From Comamonadaceae bacterium UBA2121 (GTDB lineage: Bacteria > Pseudomonadota > Gammaproteobacteria > Burkholderiales > Burkholderiaceae_C): a stretch of 64,000 bases of DNA. The DNA lies in assembly GCA_002331385.1 (NCBI GenBank), contig DCYB01000003.1, positions 62,001 through 126,000 on the forward strand, read 5' to 3'. The notes under the pieces were generated by a model, which saw only the letters and a program-made list of their open reading frames with translations, made no database searches and was not told the DNA's origin. The position numbers and the translations under genes are program-made. Numbering within the stretch: position 1 is the stretch's first letter; each line of letters starts with the position of its first letter. Positions 9,048-18,657 of the stretch are shown one piece after another.

Positions 9048-9137
9048 ATGCAACGCAACCAGCAGCTACTAAACCCCTCCAGCCTAAGCCTAGTGCTTGG
9101 CCGGGGTCTGCCTGCGTGCATGCGCTCCGTTGCCTGA
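9048..9137 (+). CDS. leuL: Putative leucine leader peptide upstream of leuA
   Basis: A 29-codon frame, ATG to TGA, 236 bases before leuA. It encodes MQRNQQLLNPSSLSLVLGRG then LPACMRSVA. Six of 29 residues are Leu, and four of these are CTA (codons 7, 8, 13 and 15), a codon hardly used in the surrounding GC-rich genes; a CTT and a CTG follow. A tandem pair of rare Leu codons ahead of the first leucine-biosynthesis gene is the hallmark of attenuation by ribosome stalling. The downstream 9138-9373 region contains possible stems (CCGCC at about 9216 against GGCGG at about 9240), but I cannot define a clean terminator with a T-run. Function inferred from position and codon content. Confidence 0.6.
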   Translation: MQRNQQLLNPSSLSLVLGRGLPACMRSVA

Positions 9138-9373
9138 AGTACCAGACTGCATTCGATCCGAAACAGTCCGAGTCCAGCGCAACACCGACTTCCCCCTGAC
9201 CCCGGCCCACACACCCGCCTTTGCCATATCTGCGCAAGGGGCGGCAGGGGAGGTCATCGAGTTCATTCAACGAACTATCGATTGACCCGTGCTTTTAGCG
9301 CCTTCTCACAAGGAATTGCTGGCGCAGCACACCGCAAGCCAACGCTTGCACGAAAGAAGATGTGGAGCCGACC

Positions 9374-11068
9374 ATGATTGCCAATCCTTCCCAAAAGTAC
9401 CAGCCGTTTGCCCCGATCGCCTTGGCCGATCGCACCTGGCCCTCGCGCACGATCACGCAAGCGCCGATCTGGCTGTCCACCGACCTGCGCGATGGCAACC
9501 AGGCGCTGTTCGAGCCGATGAATGTGGAGCGCAAGATCCGCTTGTACAAGGAGCTGGTGCGCATCGGCTTCAAGCAGATCGAGGTAGGTTTTCCCGCCGC
9601 ATCCCAGACGGATTTCGACTTTGTGCGCCGCCTCATCGACGAGGACCTGATTCCCGATGACGTGAGCATCATGGTGATGACGCAGTCGCGCGAGGATCTC
9701 ATCGACCGTACGGTGGAAGCAGTGCAGGGCGCCAAGCGCGCCATCGTCCACATCTACAACGCCGTCGCTCCCGCATGGCGCAAGATCGTCTTCAACATGA
9801 GCGTGCCGCAAGTGATGGAGCTGGTTCAGCACCACGTGTCGCACTTCAAGAAGCGCGCCGATGAGCACCCCGAGATCGAATGGACGCTGCAGTATTCGCC
9901 CGAAACCTTCAGCAGCGCCGAGCTCGAAGTCTCATTGCAGGCCTGCCATACCGCCATCGAAGCATGGGGCGTGGGGCCGGATCGCAAGATCATCATCAAC
10001 CTGCCCACCACGGTGGAAAACGCAACCCCCAACGTGTTTGCCGACCAGATCGAATGGATGCACCGCCATCTCGTTCCGCGCGAGCACATCGTGTTGTCGG
10101 TGCACCCGCACAACGATCGTGGCACGGGCGTTGCAGCTGCCGAGTTCGCCATGATGGCCGGTGCAGATCGTGTCGAGGGTTGCCTCTTTGGCAATGGCGA
10201 GCGTTGCGGCAACGTGGACATCGTCACGCTGGCGTTGAACATGTACACCCAGGGCGTGCATCCCGCGCTCGACTTTTCCGACATCAACGGCGTGGCGCGC
10301 ATTGCCGAAGAATGTACCGCGTTGCCCGTGCACCCGCGCCATCCCTATGCGGGCGATCTGGTGTTCACCGCGTTCTCTGGCTCGCACCAGGATGCGATCA
10401 AGAAAGGCTTCGGCGCGCAAGACCCGAACGGCATCTGGGAAGTCCCGTATCTGCCCATCGATCCCGCAGATTTGGGCCGCACTTATGACAGCGTGATCCG
10501 CGTGAACAGCCAGTCGGGCAAGGGTGGCATCTCCTTCCTCATGGAGCGCGAACATGGTGTCGTGATGCCGCGCCGCATGCAGGTGGAGTTCAGCGCCATC
10601 GTCCAGCGCGAGACCGACTCGAGCGAATCCGAAATGACCGGCGACGCTTTGTGGACGCTGTTCGACAAGAACTACCTCACGACGCCCGCATGCGCCAACG
10701 CCGTCGTCTATCACGGCCACAAGCTGGCGGAGGACGGGCACCACATCGAACTCGACGTCACCATCAACGACGAGCGCCAGAAGCTGCAAGGGCAGGGCAA
10801 CGGCCCCATCGCCGCCGCCGTGGACGCACTCGGCCTGCCACTGCGCGTAGACCACTACGAAGAACGCGCAACAGGCAGCGGCGCGAACGCCCAGGCCCTG
10901 GCCATCATCGAAGCGGCCATGGACGGCACCGCAGGCTCCACTTTCGGCGCGGGCATGAGCCACAACATCGTCACCGCCTCGGTACAAGCCGTGATCAGCG
11001 TCGCCAACCGCCTGAACGCTCGTGGGGCAGGGGAGTTTGCTCCCCACACGGAAGCGGCAACGGCCTGA
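9374..11068 (+). CDS. leuA: 2-isopropylmalate synthase, long (LeuA type 2) form
   Basis: Condenses acetyl-CoA with 2-oxoisovalerate, the first committed step of leucine synthesis. The 564 residues include the HMGL-like TIM barrel (STDLRDGNQALFEP near residue 35 with metal and substrate residues; GFPAASQTDFDFVR; HPHNDRGTGVAAAE; GNGERCGNVD) and a C-terminal LeuA dimer/allosteric domain that binds leucine in relatives. Start ATG 9374 has GGAG six bases upstream; an in-frame ATG at 9362 is less likely. It is monocistronic here, since leuB and leuCD are not adjacent. Control is probably double: leucine feedback on the enzyme and leader-peptide attenuation (9048-9137). Confidence 0.95.
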   Translation: MIANPSQKYQPFAPIALADRTWPSRTITQAPIWLSTDLRDGNQALFEPMNVERKIRLYKELVRIGFKQIEVGFPAASQTDFDFVRRLIDEDLIPDDVSIMVMTQSREDLIDRTVEAVQGAKRAIVHIYNAVAPAWRKIVFNMSVPQVMELVQHHVSHFKKRADEHPEIEWTLQYSPETFSSAELEVSLQACHTAIEAWGVGPDRKIIINLPTTVENATPNVFADQIEWMHRHLVPREHIVLSVHPHNDRGTGVAAAEFAMMAGADRVEGCLFGNGERCGNVDIVTLALNMYTQGVHPALDFSDINGVARIAEECTALPVHPRHPYAGDLVFTAFSGSHQDAIKKGFGAQDPNGIWEVPYLPIDPADLGRTYDSVIRVNSQSGKGGISFLMEREHGVVMPRRMQVEFSAIVQRETDSSESEMTGDALWTLFDKNYLTTPACANAVVYHGHKLAEDGHHIELDVTINDERQKLQGQGNGPIAAAVDALGLPLRVDHYEERATGSGANAQALAIIEAAMDGTAGSTFGAGMSHNIVTASVQAVISVANRLNARGAGEFAPHTEAATA

Positions 11069-11299
11069 CGGAAATCCCGCCCCACATCGCCACCGGCCCG
11101 CAGCCCCGTCGGTCGATCGACGACACCTGCGAAGCCGGCACACAAGCGGCCCGGCGCGTCATTCACAAGACAAACGCGCGTCATCCACGCCATGAACATG
11201 GCATGACTTCGGGACGGTTGTTGCGAGAGGGAAAGGAATGCAGGAAGAGGGCGGCTGCGCGAGAACCACGGCCATAGCGCGCGCTGCAAACGGGGCGCA

Positions 11300-12410
11300 T
11301 GAACAGAGGCTGCACTCACCCTCACCCCGGCCCTCTCCCGCAAGCGGGAGAGGGAGAAAGTAGGGACAAGCAGAGCGCGAAACCAGCACCGCTGTTGCGC
11401 CGCCGGGGCGCACTCCCCGGCTCCGGAAAGTAAAGGAAGAGCAGGGGCAAGCTACCAAGCAACGACGTTGCTACAAGAACGAGCGAGGCGCATGAGCTGA
11501 GGCTGCACTCACCCTCACCCCAACCCTCTCCCGCAAGCGGGAGAGGGAGCAAGACAAGCAGGGCGCTCGTGCAACGCCGCTGCTGCGCCGCAGGACGCAG
11601 CAGCCCCCTCCCCGAAACTGACTTGCGGCGGCTGTCTGAACGGCGCGCACGCAGTGCGCATAGCGAGTTCCGCCGCGTGAACGCCTTTGCTTTGGTTACT
11701 TTCATTTGGCACGACAAATGAAAGTGACTGCGCCGCCGGGGCGCACTCCCCGGCACCGGGAAGTAAAGGAAGAGCAGGTTCAAGCTACGAGCAACGACGG
11801 TTCAACGAGAACAGACAAGGCGCATAAGCTGAGGCCGCATTCACCCTCACCCCAGCCCTCTCCCGCACGCGGGCGAGGGAGCAAGACAAGCAGAGCACTC
11901 GTGCAACGCCGCTGCTGCGCCGCAGGACGCAGCAGCCACCTCTCCCCAAAACTGACTTGCGGCGGCTGTCTGAACGGCGCGCACGCAGTGCGCATAGTGA
12001 GTTCCGCCGCACCAACGCCTTTGCTTTGGTTACTTTCATTTGGCACGACAAATGAAAGTGACTGCGCCGCCGGGGCGCACTCCCCGGCTCCGGGAAGTAA
12101 AGGACGAGCAGCGGCAAGCTACCAAGCAACGACGGTGCTACAAGAACGAGCGAGGCGCATGAGCTGAGGCCGCATTCACCCTCACCCCTGCCCTCACCCG
12201 CAAGCGGGCGAGGGAGCAAGACAAGCAGAGCGCTCGTGCAACGCCGCTGCTGCGCCGCCGGGGAGCACTCCCCGGCACCGGGAAGTAAAGGACGAGCAGC
12301 GGCAAGCTACCAAGCAACGACGGTGCTACAAGAACAAGCGAGGCGCATGAGCTGAGGCCGCATTCACCCTCACCCCAACCCTCTCCCCCAAGCGGGCGAG
12401 GGAGCAAGTC
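11300..12410 (+). repeat. Tandem array of long and short hairpin repeat units
   Basis: Five head-to-tail units: 11300-11491 (192 bp), 11492-11824 (333 bp), 11825-12159 (335 bp), 12160-12347 (188 bp) and a partial 12348-12410. Each begins TGAGCTGAGGC or close to it, then CCCTCACCCC and the CCCTCTCCCGC hairpin. The two short units lack the same internal block of about 145 bp, between two CTGCGCCG direct repeats. The rest of the leuA-to-lipoprotein gap (11069-11299 and 12411-12493) holds no gene I can support. Confidence 0.88.
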
Positions 12411-12493
12411 CGAGCCAAGAACTGCTCGAACAACCGTCCAAGAGCCCCCAATTACCTTGGGAAATGCCCCCATAACTGCTACCCTACACCCCC

Positions 12494-12985
12494 ATGCGAG
12501 CACTACATTGCCTCACCCTGGCTATCGCCGTGCTGCTCGCAGGCTGCAGCTCGGCGCCCAAGCCCCATCGATCTTCGACCAAGCCAACGCCCACGCAGGG
12601 CGTCTCGCGCCTGTCGCCCGAGCAGGCGGACGATATCGCCATCCACGCAATGGGACTCGTCGGCACGCCATATCGTTATGGCGGCAACACTCCCGAGAGC
12701 GGGTTTGATTGCAGCGGACTGATCGGATACGTCTACGAGAGCCGTGCTGGCGTTGCGCCACCGCGCACTGTCTCTCAACTCAACCACTTTGGTGCCCCCA
12801 TTTCTTTGAATGAGTTGCGCAGTGGCGATCTAGTCGTATTCGGTCGCGGCAATCCGACCCACGCCGGAATCTATGTGGGGGACGGGCGTTTTGTGCACGC
12901 ACCCTCCAGCGGCGGGACGGTGCGGCTGGATTCGCTTAACTCCACGTATTGGTCCAAGCAGTACACGGTGTATCGCCGGTTCTGA
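12494..12985 (+). CDS. NlpC/P60 family lipoprotein (peptidoglycan endopeptidase)
   Basis: 163-residue lipoprotein: hydrophobic signal ending in the lipobox LLAGC (Cys 18), then a single NlpC/P60 domain. The catalytic Cys lies in FDCSGLIGYVY, the His in NPTHAGIYVGDGRFVHAP, and PYRYGG before the Cys is the usual family signature. Enzymes of this type cleave gamma-D-glutamyl-meso-DAP bonds in the periplasm. The C-terminal 50 bases overlap the 3' end of the convergent Rhs gene. No clear ribosome site is visible before the ATG, but the lipoprotein signal fixes the start. Confidence 0.9.
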   Translation: MRALHCLTLAIAVLLAGCSSAPKPHRSSTKPTPTQGVSRLSPEQADDIAIHAMGLVGTPYRYGGNTPESGFDCSGLIGYVYESRAGVAPPRTVSQLNHFGAPISLNELRSGDLVVFGRGNPTHAGIYVGDGRFVHAPSSGGTVRLDSLNSTYWSKQYTVYRRF

Positions 12986-15900
12986 TTGCATCGATACAAC
13001 GCTGAGGCTCGCCCTTCGCGTGCGCAGATTGCGCGAACTCCGCCACGGACAGGGGGGCGGTTGGCTGTTCACGCATGCTCTGCGCTGAGGGTTGCAGGAC
13101 GCTTTGAATGGCGCCCGATACAGGCATCCGGATCAGCGCATTCATCTCCTGATTCAGGCGCCGCCCAATCAATGTGTCGAAAACAAAACCCGCGCCAAAG
13201 CACAGCCCCGTGACTCCATCCAGATACTGACCTGGGAGCCGGATGCGCTGGTGCAATCCATGGGGGTCGTGGAGCTCGGCCACCCGGCCCCACGCATCGA
13301 TGGCCGCGGCCCACACGACCTTAGCGGCAGCGTCCAGAAGGGCGACTGGCACACCGCGATGATCCAGCACATAGTGGTACACCGCGAGCTCATGCGCAGC
13401 AAAGCGCATTGGCGTGGAATTCGCGCGCACCGGCATTGGCGCCACGGGAGCCGGATTTGCACGTGCTTTGCTGCGGCGGCGCGCCTTGCGATTGCGGCGC
13501 TTTGGGGGGGCGTTGTCCACAGGCGTTTCGGCCACGGCCTGTTCGCTTTTGCCCGGCCAAGCAGCGACATTCTCGGATACGCCAATGACCGCCAAGAATG
13601 GCTGGGACGAAGGGTGTGCACACGCATCCTGCGCCGCCGGATTGGGCTGGCACAGATGGAGCAGGGGCAGGGCGCTGTCTGGTGCGTGGATCGTGAGCGA
13701 GAGTCGCGGCAGGGCTGCGACGCTACCGCGTCCGCAGCGCTGGGTACGCTCCATTAGCGCGCCATCCCATCCGTAGTGCTCGATGCTGAGCGTCTTGCCC
13801 TGCGGGTCTTGCTCGTATGCAGCCATGCGGCGCCCCAGCGCATCGTAGCGATATCGCATGGTCTTGGGCGCCTGGCCCGCCGACGTGACCGTGGCCTGCA
13901 CAAGGGCATGTCGAGAATCATATTGAAGCTCGATGGCATGCCCTTGCGCGAGCTCGATCCGCTCCCGACAGTTGCCGTAGCTGTCGTAGTCATACCGCGT
14001 GCGTGCCGATACGCGCACGCGGTCATGCGCATTGGCGTGGTATTGGACGCGATTGCCGCTCCAGCGCCGCGTTCTGGCGAGGGCGGCTTCCGGTTGCAAC
14101 AGCGCATCCGGCGTCGCCGTCCGCAGCGGTTTGCGCTCTTTTCGGGCGAGCGGAAAAGGCATGTCGTCGCGGGGATGGGCCAGCACGTTGCCTGCTGGAT
14201 CGAATGACCAGCGCTGCAGTCCGCACAAAGGCCCGTTCGAGGAGATCAAGCGGCCCCATGCATCGTGCACCTGGCGCACCATGCCGAGGTTGCTGTGGAT
14301 GCCGATGAGGCGTCCCAGCGGGTCGTACTGGTACTCGCGCGGCTCCAGCGCTGCCTTGGCGACGTCCGGAACCTCCGTGGGCAAGTCGTCACCTTGCCAC
14401 TGCACGTGTTGCCACAGTCCCTGCGCGTTCCACTGCACCGTGCGGCTGAGTCCGGGCTTGATGAGCTGCCGCCGCACTTCGCGATGCAGGGCGTCGTGCT
14501 CCAGCCCGATGATGGGATCGCCTTGCCATTCGACCGCACGCACGGTACCGGACGCGTTGCGGGGGAATACGATCTTGCCCAGATCGCGCCATTCGGTCGC
14601 CATACGCCGCCCGAACACGTCGAGTGTGTGCGACACGCAATGTTCGAATTCGAGTTCACCGCTGTCAGGGGCATACAGCCGCTGCGCCTCGCCGCACAAA
14701 CGGCCCATGACGTCTCGACGCAGTTCCACCTGACTGAGCAAGACCGGCGGGCCGCTGCCATGGTCTTTGCGTTGCCACACACTGGCGCAGAGCAATTCGC
14801 CGGTGCGGGACCAGTTGTAATGCTCGGACTGCGCGGGCGAGCCTTCGGCCGGGGGCAGCAGGCAGCGCGTCGGGCGGCCTGCTGCACTCCATTCCCACTG
14901 CAAGACGCGCAAGGCCCCGGATGGGGCGAACGGGTTGCCTTCCGTACAGCGTGTCATTTCGCCCACGGCGTTGTATTCCACACGCTGCTCGCGCGCGTCA
15001 AAATCCGCGACCCGAATCAATCTATCCATCGCGCACCATTCAAGCCGGGCGCTTTCCTCGTTCTCGTTGATCACCTCGATCAGCCGGCCAGCCACGTCAT
15101 AGCGCCATCGCCGAATGTGACTGGCGAGCCGGTACTCCACCAATCGCCCCCATTCGTCGTGCATCAGATGAACGAGCCGATCCGTCGCTTCGGGCACCGC
15201 CCTGTCAGCTGCGGACTGCGCGGCACTCCTGTCGCCCTGATCGTGCAGGGTCACGCGGATGACGAGGCCGTTGGCATCGCGCTCATACGTCTCGCACCGT
15301 CCGTTCGCGAACTCCACCGCGCACAGGCCGCCCCGCGCGTCATAGCGATAGCGTTCTGTCTTGCCTGCTGCATCGGTGTGGCTCGCCAGTTCCCCGGTAG
15401 GCGTGTATTCGCGGCGCAGGGTGCACACCCCCGCATCGATGCGCTGCGCGAGCAGGCCCGATGCGTGGTAGGTCATCTCGCTGACTTCACCGCGTGCATT
15501 GGTGGTTTGCGTGGGCAAGTGCGCAATCATTGGATGGGAGGCGACGTCGGGATAGTCAAAGCGCTGCGTGCTGCCGTCATGCATCGTGATAAGGATGGCG
15601 CGTCCCCAACGGTCCCGCTCATAGCGCGTCACGCGGCCTTCTGCGTCGGTGGTGCTCAGGAGCTGTCCTGTGAATGCATCCCACTTCTTTGTATCGCTGC
15701 TGCCATCGGGGCGATGCACCTTGATTTCGCGCCCCTCTGCGTCGAGTGTGCGGCGCGTCGTGCGCCCTGCGGCGTCGACGGTCGACGTGCGCTGTCCTGC
15801 CGTGTTGTAGCGGTATTGCTCGCTGCTGCCGTCGGCGCGCACATGCTCCGTGAGGCGCATGCGCCCGGCCTCACCGGTGAAGACGTAGGTCTCCTTGCGT

Positions 15901-17276
15901 TGCAGGTTGTCCGTGACCACCGTGATGTGTTGCGGTGTCTTGGCGTTTTCGCAATGGCTCGTGTAGCTGAAGCCCAGTTCCAGCCCCGACTGACTGCACT
16001 GCTCGATGACGCGCGCACCGGGCTCGTCGCGTTCGTAGCGGAAATGGTGCTGGGGCCCATCGCGCATCTGGTGTTGGATCAACAGATGATTGAGATAGGC
16101 GTAGCGATGGAGGCGCTGTCCGTAGCGATCATGCACCTCGGTCAAATCGCCATCGGCGCTGTAGGAATAGCGCACGAGCCATGCGGACTCGTTGGCCTCA
16201 TCGTCATCGCTCCTTGGATGTGACAGACACACCTCGGTCAAACGCACTCCGGTGTCGGCCTGCCAACTGTAGCCAGAGGGAAACCGCGGACCGCGTCGCG
16301 GCTCGCAAACCTGCGCATAGCGCAAGGCATAGCGCCTGCCCATGCCATCCTGCACGGACACCAGCCGCTGCATGCCCAGCACGTTGGCATAGCGCATGCG
16401 CTGCGTGCGACCCAGGCGGTCAATGCGGCCCAATGGCAGCCATTCACGCGCGGGAAGTGTTTCGCTTCCATCGATGAGGGCCTTGCGATTCGCCGGAGCG
16501 AAGGCCCAGATGTCTTCTCCATGTTCAAGGGCCATGAAGACGATATGCGGTTGCTCCACCAGCGCCAGCGGAAGATGCCCAAAGCGACCTTGTCCGTTCA
16601 GGAACCAGATGGGCAGGCGCGCGGTGTAAGCGGAGTAGGCGAGCTTGTTCTGCAATGCAGGGGGTCGTGGAGGGCCCACCAACGGCGGTGCCTCGGCGCT
16701 TGCCGGCGCGCAGGTCCGAAGGACAAAGATGTTTTCACTGGCGCTATAGGCGCTGGCACCTTCTGCAATGGTGTCAAAGCGGATGCGCCGACCAGACGGG
16801 TCGTGCAGCACGCAGGTTCCGGGGGCATCAGGCTGCGCGCCGGTGCGCTGCGGGGAGGAATCCGTCTCCGTGGCAATGGACAGTCGCCACTCCAGCGGTG
16901 TACTCCAGCCGAAGCCGAGTACGCCGCAGAATCCCCCTTCGTCCGCATCCACGTGGCTGCAGTACTGCCGCTGCCACTGCAGCGCGAAAGCGCCGGGCAA
17001 GGCGAAGTCCGGTGGTGCGTCGTCCCCCAGCACCGCGGCGCCGAGCAGGATGTCCACCCCATGCCCGCGCACATGCACACCAGGGCGCGGGACGTTGGCC
17101 ACACCGATCGGGCCGTGCCTGGATTGGGACGGGGCTTCGTCATTTTCGGCCACGATGTGCCGGACGGCTGCACCCGCTTTCGGGTAGCGCGTCAGCGGCT
17201 TGCCCGGTTGGGATGCGTCAAGTGGATAGGTGTGTGGACTGGCGTGTGCTCTCGCGCCTGTTGCATGGCCTTTCAT
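12936..17276 (-). CDS. Orphan Rhs-repeat protein lacking a recognisable toxin tip
   Basis: 1446 residues. The N-terminal region contains a DUF6531-like segment (DFALPGAFALQWQRQYCS), followed by many YD/Rhs repeats (for example YRYNTAGQRTSTVDAAGRTT, YDVAGRLIEV, YDPLGRLIGI). The core ends near residue 1350 with LDHRGVPVALL and RLPGQYLDGVTGL. The usual exit motif YDP-GR-LS-DP is diverged to FDTLIGRRLNQEM. Only about 80 residues follow, the last 16 read antisense to the NlpC gene. No PAAR domain, VgrG, adaptor or immunity gene is adjacent. The start at 17276 has a GAGGGGGG ribosome site. Probably a T6SS-type Rhs shell whose toxin module was lost. Confidence 0.85.
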   Translation of the reverse strand: MKGHATGARAHASPHTYPLDASQPGKPLTRYPKAGAAVRHIVAENDEAPSQSRHGPIGVANVPRPGVHVRGHGVDILLGAAVLGDDAPPDFALPGAFALQWQRQYCSHVDADEGGFCGVLGFGWSTPLEWRLSIATETDSSPQRTGAQPDAPGTCVLHDPSGRRIRFDTIAEGASAYSASENIFVLRTCAPASAEAPPLVGPPRPPALQNKLAYSAYTARLPIWFLNGQGRFGHLPLALVEQPHIVFMALEHGEDIWAFAPANRKALIDGSETLPAREWLPLGRIDRLGRTQRMRYANVLGMQRLVSVQDGMGRRYALRYAQVCEPRRGPRFPSGYSWQADTGVRLTEVCLSHPRSDDDEANESAWLVRYSYSADGDLTEVHDRYGQRLHRYAYLNHLLIQHQMRDGPQHHFRYERDEPGARVIEQCSQSGLELGFSYTSHCENAKTPQHITVVTDNLQRKETYVFTGEAGRMRLTEHVRADGSSEQYRYNTAGQRTSTVDAAGRTTRRTLDAEGREIKVHRPDGSSDTKKWDAFTGQLLSTTDAEGRVTRYERDRWGRAILITMHDGSTQRFDYPDVASHPMIAHLPTQTTNARGEVSEMTYHASGLLAQRIDAGVCTLRREYTPTGELASHTDAAGKTERYRYDARGGLCAVEFANGRCETYERDANGLVIRVTLHDQGDRSAAQSAADRAVPEATDRLVHLMHDEWGRLVEYRLASHIRRWRYDVAGRLIEVINENEESARLEWCAMDRLIRVADFDAREQRVEYNAVGEMTRCTEGNPFAPSGALRVLQWEWSAAGRPTRCLLPPAEGSPAQSEHYNWSRTGELLCASVWQRKDHGSGPPVLLSQVELRRDVMGRLCGEAQRLYAPDSGELEFEHCVSHTLDVFGRRMATEWRDLGKIVFPRNASGTVRAVEWQGDPIIGLEHDALHREVRRQLIKPGLSRTVQWNAQGLWQHVQWQGDDLPTEVPDVAKAALEPREYQYDPLGRLIGIHSNLGMVRQVHDAWGRLISSNGPLCGLQRWSFDPAGNVLAHPRDDMPFPLARKERKPLRTATPDALLQPEAALARTRRWSGNRVQYHANAHDRVRVSARTRYDYDSYGNCRERIELAQGHAIELQYDSRHALVQATVTSAGQAPKTMRYRYDALGRRMAAYEQDPQGKTLSIEHYGWDGALMERTQRCGRGSVAALPRLSLTIHAPDSALPLLHLCQPNPAAQDACAHPSSQPFLAVIGVSENVAAWPGKSEQAVAETPVDNAPPKRRNRKARRRSKARANPAPVAPMPVRANSTPMRFAAHELAVYHYVLDHRGVPVALLDAAAKVVWAAAIDAWGRVAELHDPHGLHQRIRLPGQYLDGVTGLCFGAGFVFDTLIGRRLNQEMNALIRMPVSGAIQSVLQPSAQSMREQPTAPLSVAEFAQSAHAKGEPQRCIDAIRTGDTPCTAWTNTWS

Positions 17277-17522
17277 GACCGGTTCCCCCCTCGCGTTCTA
17301 CGCTTGTGATTTGTTCTTGTGCCGACCCGTTCACTGCGCCACTGCCAAGTAGCGCATACGAGTTCTCACAGTAAGCCTTTGATGGTTTCATTCGCGCTCG
17401 ACAAAGCACTTCGTCTGGCGCAAGCCCATAAGGAAACAGCAGGCATCGATTCGTATCAGCTTGCATACCCTTGCAGCTGGGCCAATACGGCAGTCATCCG
17501 GATGCGGGACAATGGCGTCACC

Positions 17523-18638
17523 ATGACCCACACAACAACACCTGCTCACAAGTCCAAGGTCTCCACGCTGGACCTGACCCGCATTGACGATTTGCGCATC
17601 AAGGCCGTGCGCCCCCTGATCACTCCCGCATTGCTGCAGGAGTGGCTGCCCACGCCGCAGGACGCCTCCGACGTGGTGGAGTCCAGCCGCGCAGCGATCT
17701 CCAAGGTGCTGCGGGGCGAGGACGACCGGCTGGTCGTCGTCGTTGGCCCGTGCTCGATCCACGACCATGATCAGGCCGTGGAATACGCTTGCAAGCTCAA
17801 GCAGGTGGCCGATACGTTGTCGAGCGAACTGCTGATCGTGATGCGCGTGTATTTCGAAAAGCCACGCACCACCGTCGGCTGGAAGGGCTACATCAACGAT
17901 CCGCAGATGGACGACAGCTTCGCCATCAACGACGGCCTGCAACTGGCGCGCGCGCTGCTGCTGGACATTCTGGAGCTGGGGCTGCCCGTGGGCACCGAGT
18001 TCCTCGACCTGCTCTCGCCGCAATACATCAGCGACCTCATCAGCTGGGGCGCGATCGGTGCGCGCACGACCGAGAGCCAGAGCCACCGCCAGTTGGCCAG
18101 CGGCCTGTCATGCCCGGTGGGCTTCAAGAACGGCACGGATGGCGGCGTCAAGGTGGCCTCCGACGCGATTTTGGCGGCGAAGGCGTCGCACGCCTTCATG
18201 GGCATGACCAAGATGGGTCAGGCCGCCATTTTCGAGACCCGCGGCAATCAGGACTGCCACGTCATCCTGCGCGGCGGCAAGCAGCCGAACTACAGCGCCG
18301 ACGACGTGAACGCCGCCTGCGCGCTGCTGCAGAAATCCGGCCTGCGCGAGCAGGTGATGATCGACCTGTCGCACGCCAACAGCAGCAAGCAGCACGCACG
18401 CCAGATCGTCGTGGCCGAAGACGTGGCCCAACAAGTGGCCGCAGGCGAAACACGCATCACCGGCGTGATGATCGAAAGCCACCTCGAAGAGGGCCGCCAG
18501 GACATCGTTGCGGGCCAGACGCTGCAGCATGGCGTGTCCGTGACTGATGCCTGCATCAGCTTCGCCCAGACCGTGCCGGTGCTGGAGCAACTGGCGCAGG
18601 CCGTGCGCACACGGCGCGGTCTCACCCACAAGGGCTGA
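17523..18638 (+). CDS. 3-deoxy-7-phosphoheptulonate (DAHP) synthase, class I
   Basis: Joins phosphoenolpyruvate and erythrose 4-phosphate, the first step of the shikimate pathway. Length 371 residues fits AroF/G/H-type enzymes. Visible family segments: VVVGPCSIHDHDQAVEYA (metal Cys), MRVYFEKPRTTVGWKGYINDP, GFKNGTDG, FETRGNQDCHVILRGG and MIDLSHANSSKQH. Start placed at ATG 17523 (MTHTTTPAH), where family similarity begins; ATG 17502 is possible and the frame is open to 17319. Which aromatic amino acid inhibits it cannot be read from the sequence. The 246-bp gap to the divergent Rhs gene shows no other feature. Confidence 0.92.
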   Translation: MTHTTTPAHKSKVSTLDLTRIDDLRIKAVRPLITPALLQEWLPTPQDASDVVESSRAAISKVLRGEDDRLVVVVGPCSIHDHDQAVEYACKLKQVADTLSSELLIVMRVYFEKPRTTVGWKGYINDPQMDDSFAINDGLQLARALLLDILELGLPVGTEFLDLLSPQYISDLISWGAIGARTTESQSHRQLASGLSCPVGFKNGTDGGVKVASDAILAAKASHAFMGMTKMGQAAIFETRGNQDCHVILRGGKQPNYSADDVNAACALLQKSGLREQVMIDLSHANSSKQHARQIVVAEDVAQQVAAGETRITGVMIESHLEEGRQDIVAGQTLQHGVSVTDACISFAQTVPVLEQLAQAVRTRRGLTHKG

Positions 18639-18657
18639 ACCTCCCGTCAGTAGAGCG

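Noticed and set aside
11300..12410. CRISPR-like tandem repeats
   Set aside because: Units are 188-335 bp without unique spacers, and no cas gene is near. They are hairpin repeats.
12160..12410. Repeat hairpins as rho-independent terminators
   Set aside because: CCCTCTCCCGC/GCGGGAGAGGG stems are followed by purine-rich DNA, not T-runs, and they occur in arrays.
11322..12503. Several small frames reading through the repeat arrays (also 8484-8959 and 49518-50439)
   Set aside because: They exist only because the repeat is open in several frames; the same nonsense peptide (with HFHLSCQMKVTKAKA) recurs wherever the repeat does, in both orientations.
14265..16223. 652-residue plus-strand frame inside the Rhs gene
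   Set aside because: Antisense shadow of the Rhs repeats; the minus-strand product has clear YD-repeat motifs and a ribosome site.
17319..17522. Long N-terminal extension of DAHP synthase
   Set aside because: Extra 68 residues lack similarity to the family and no ribosome site supports the upstream start; family length fits the start at 17523.
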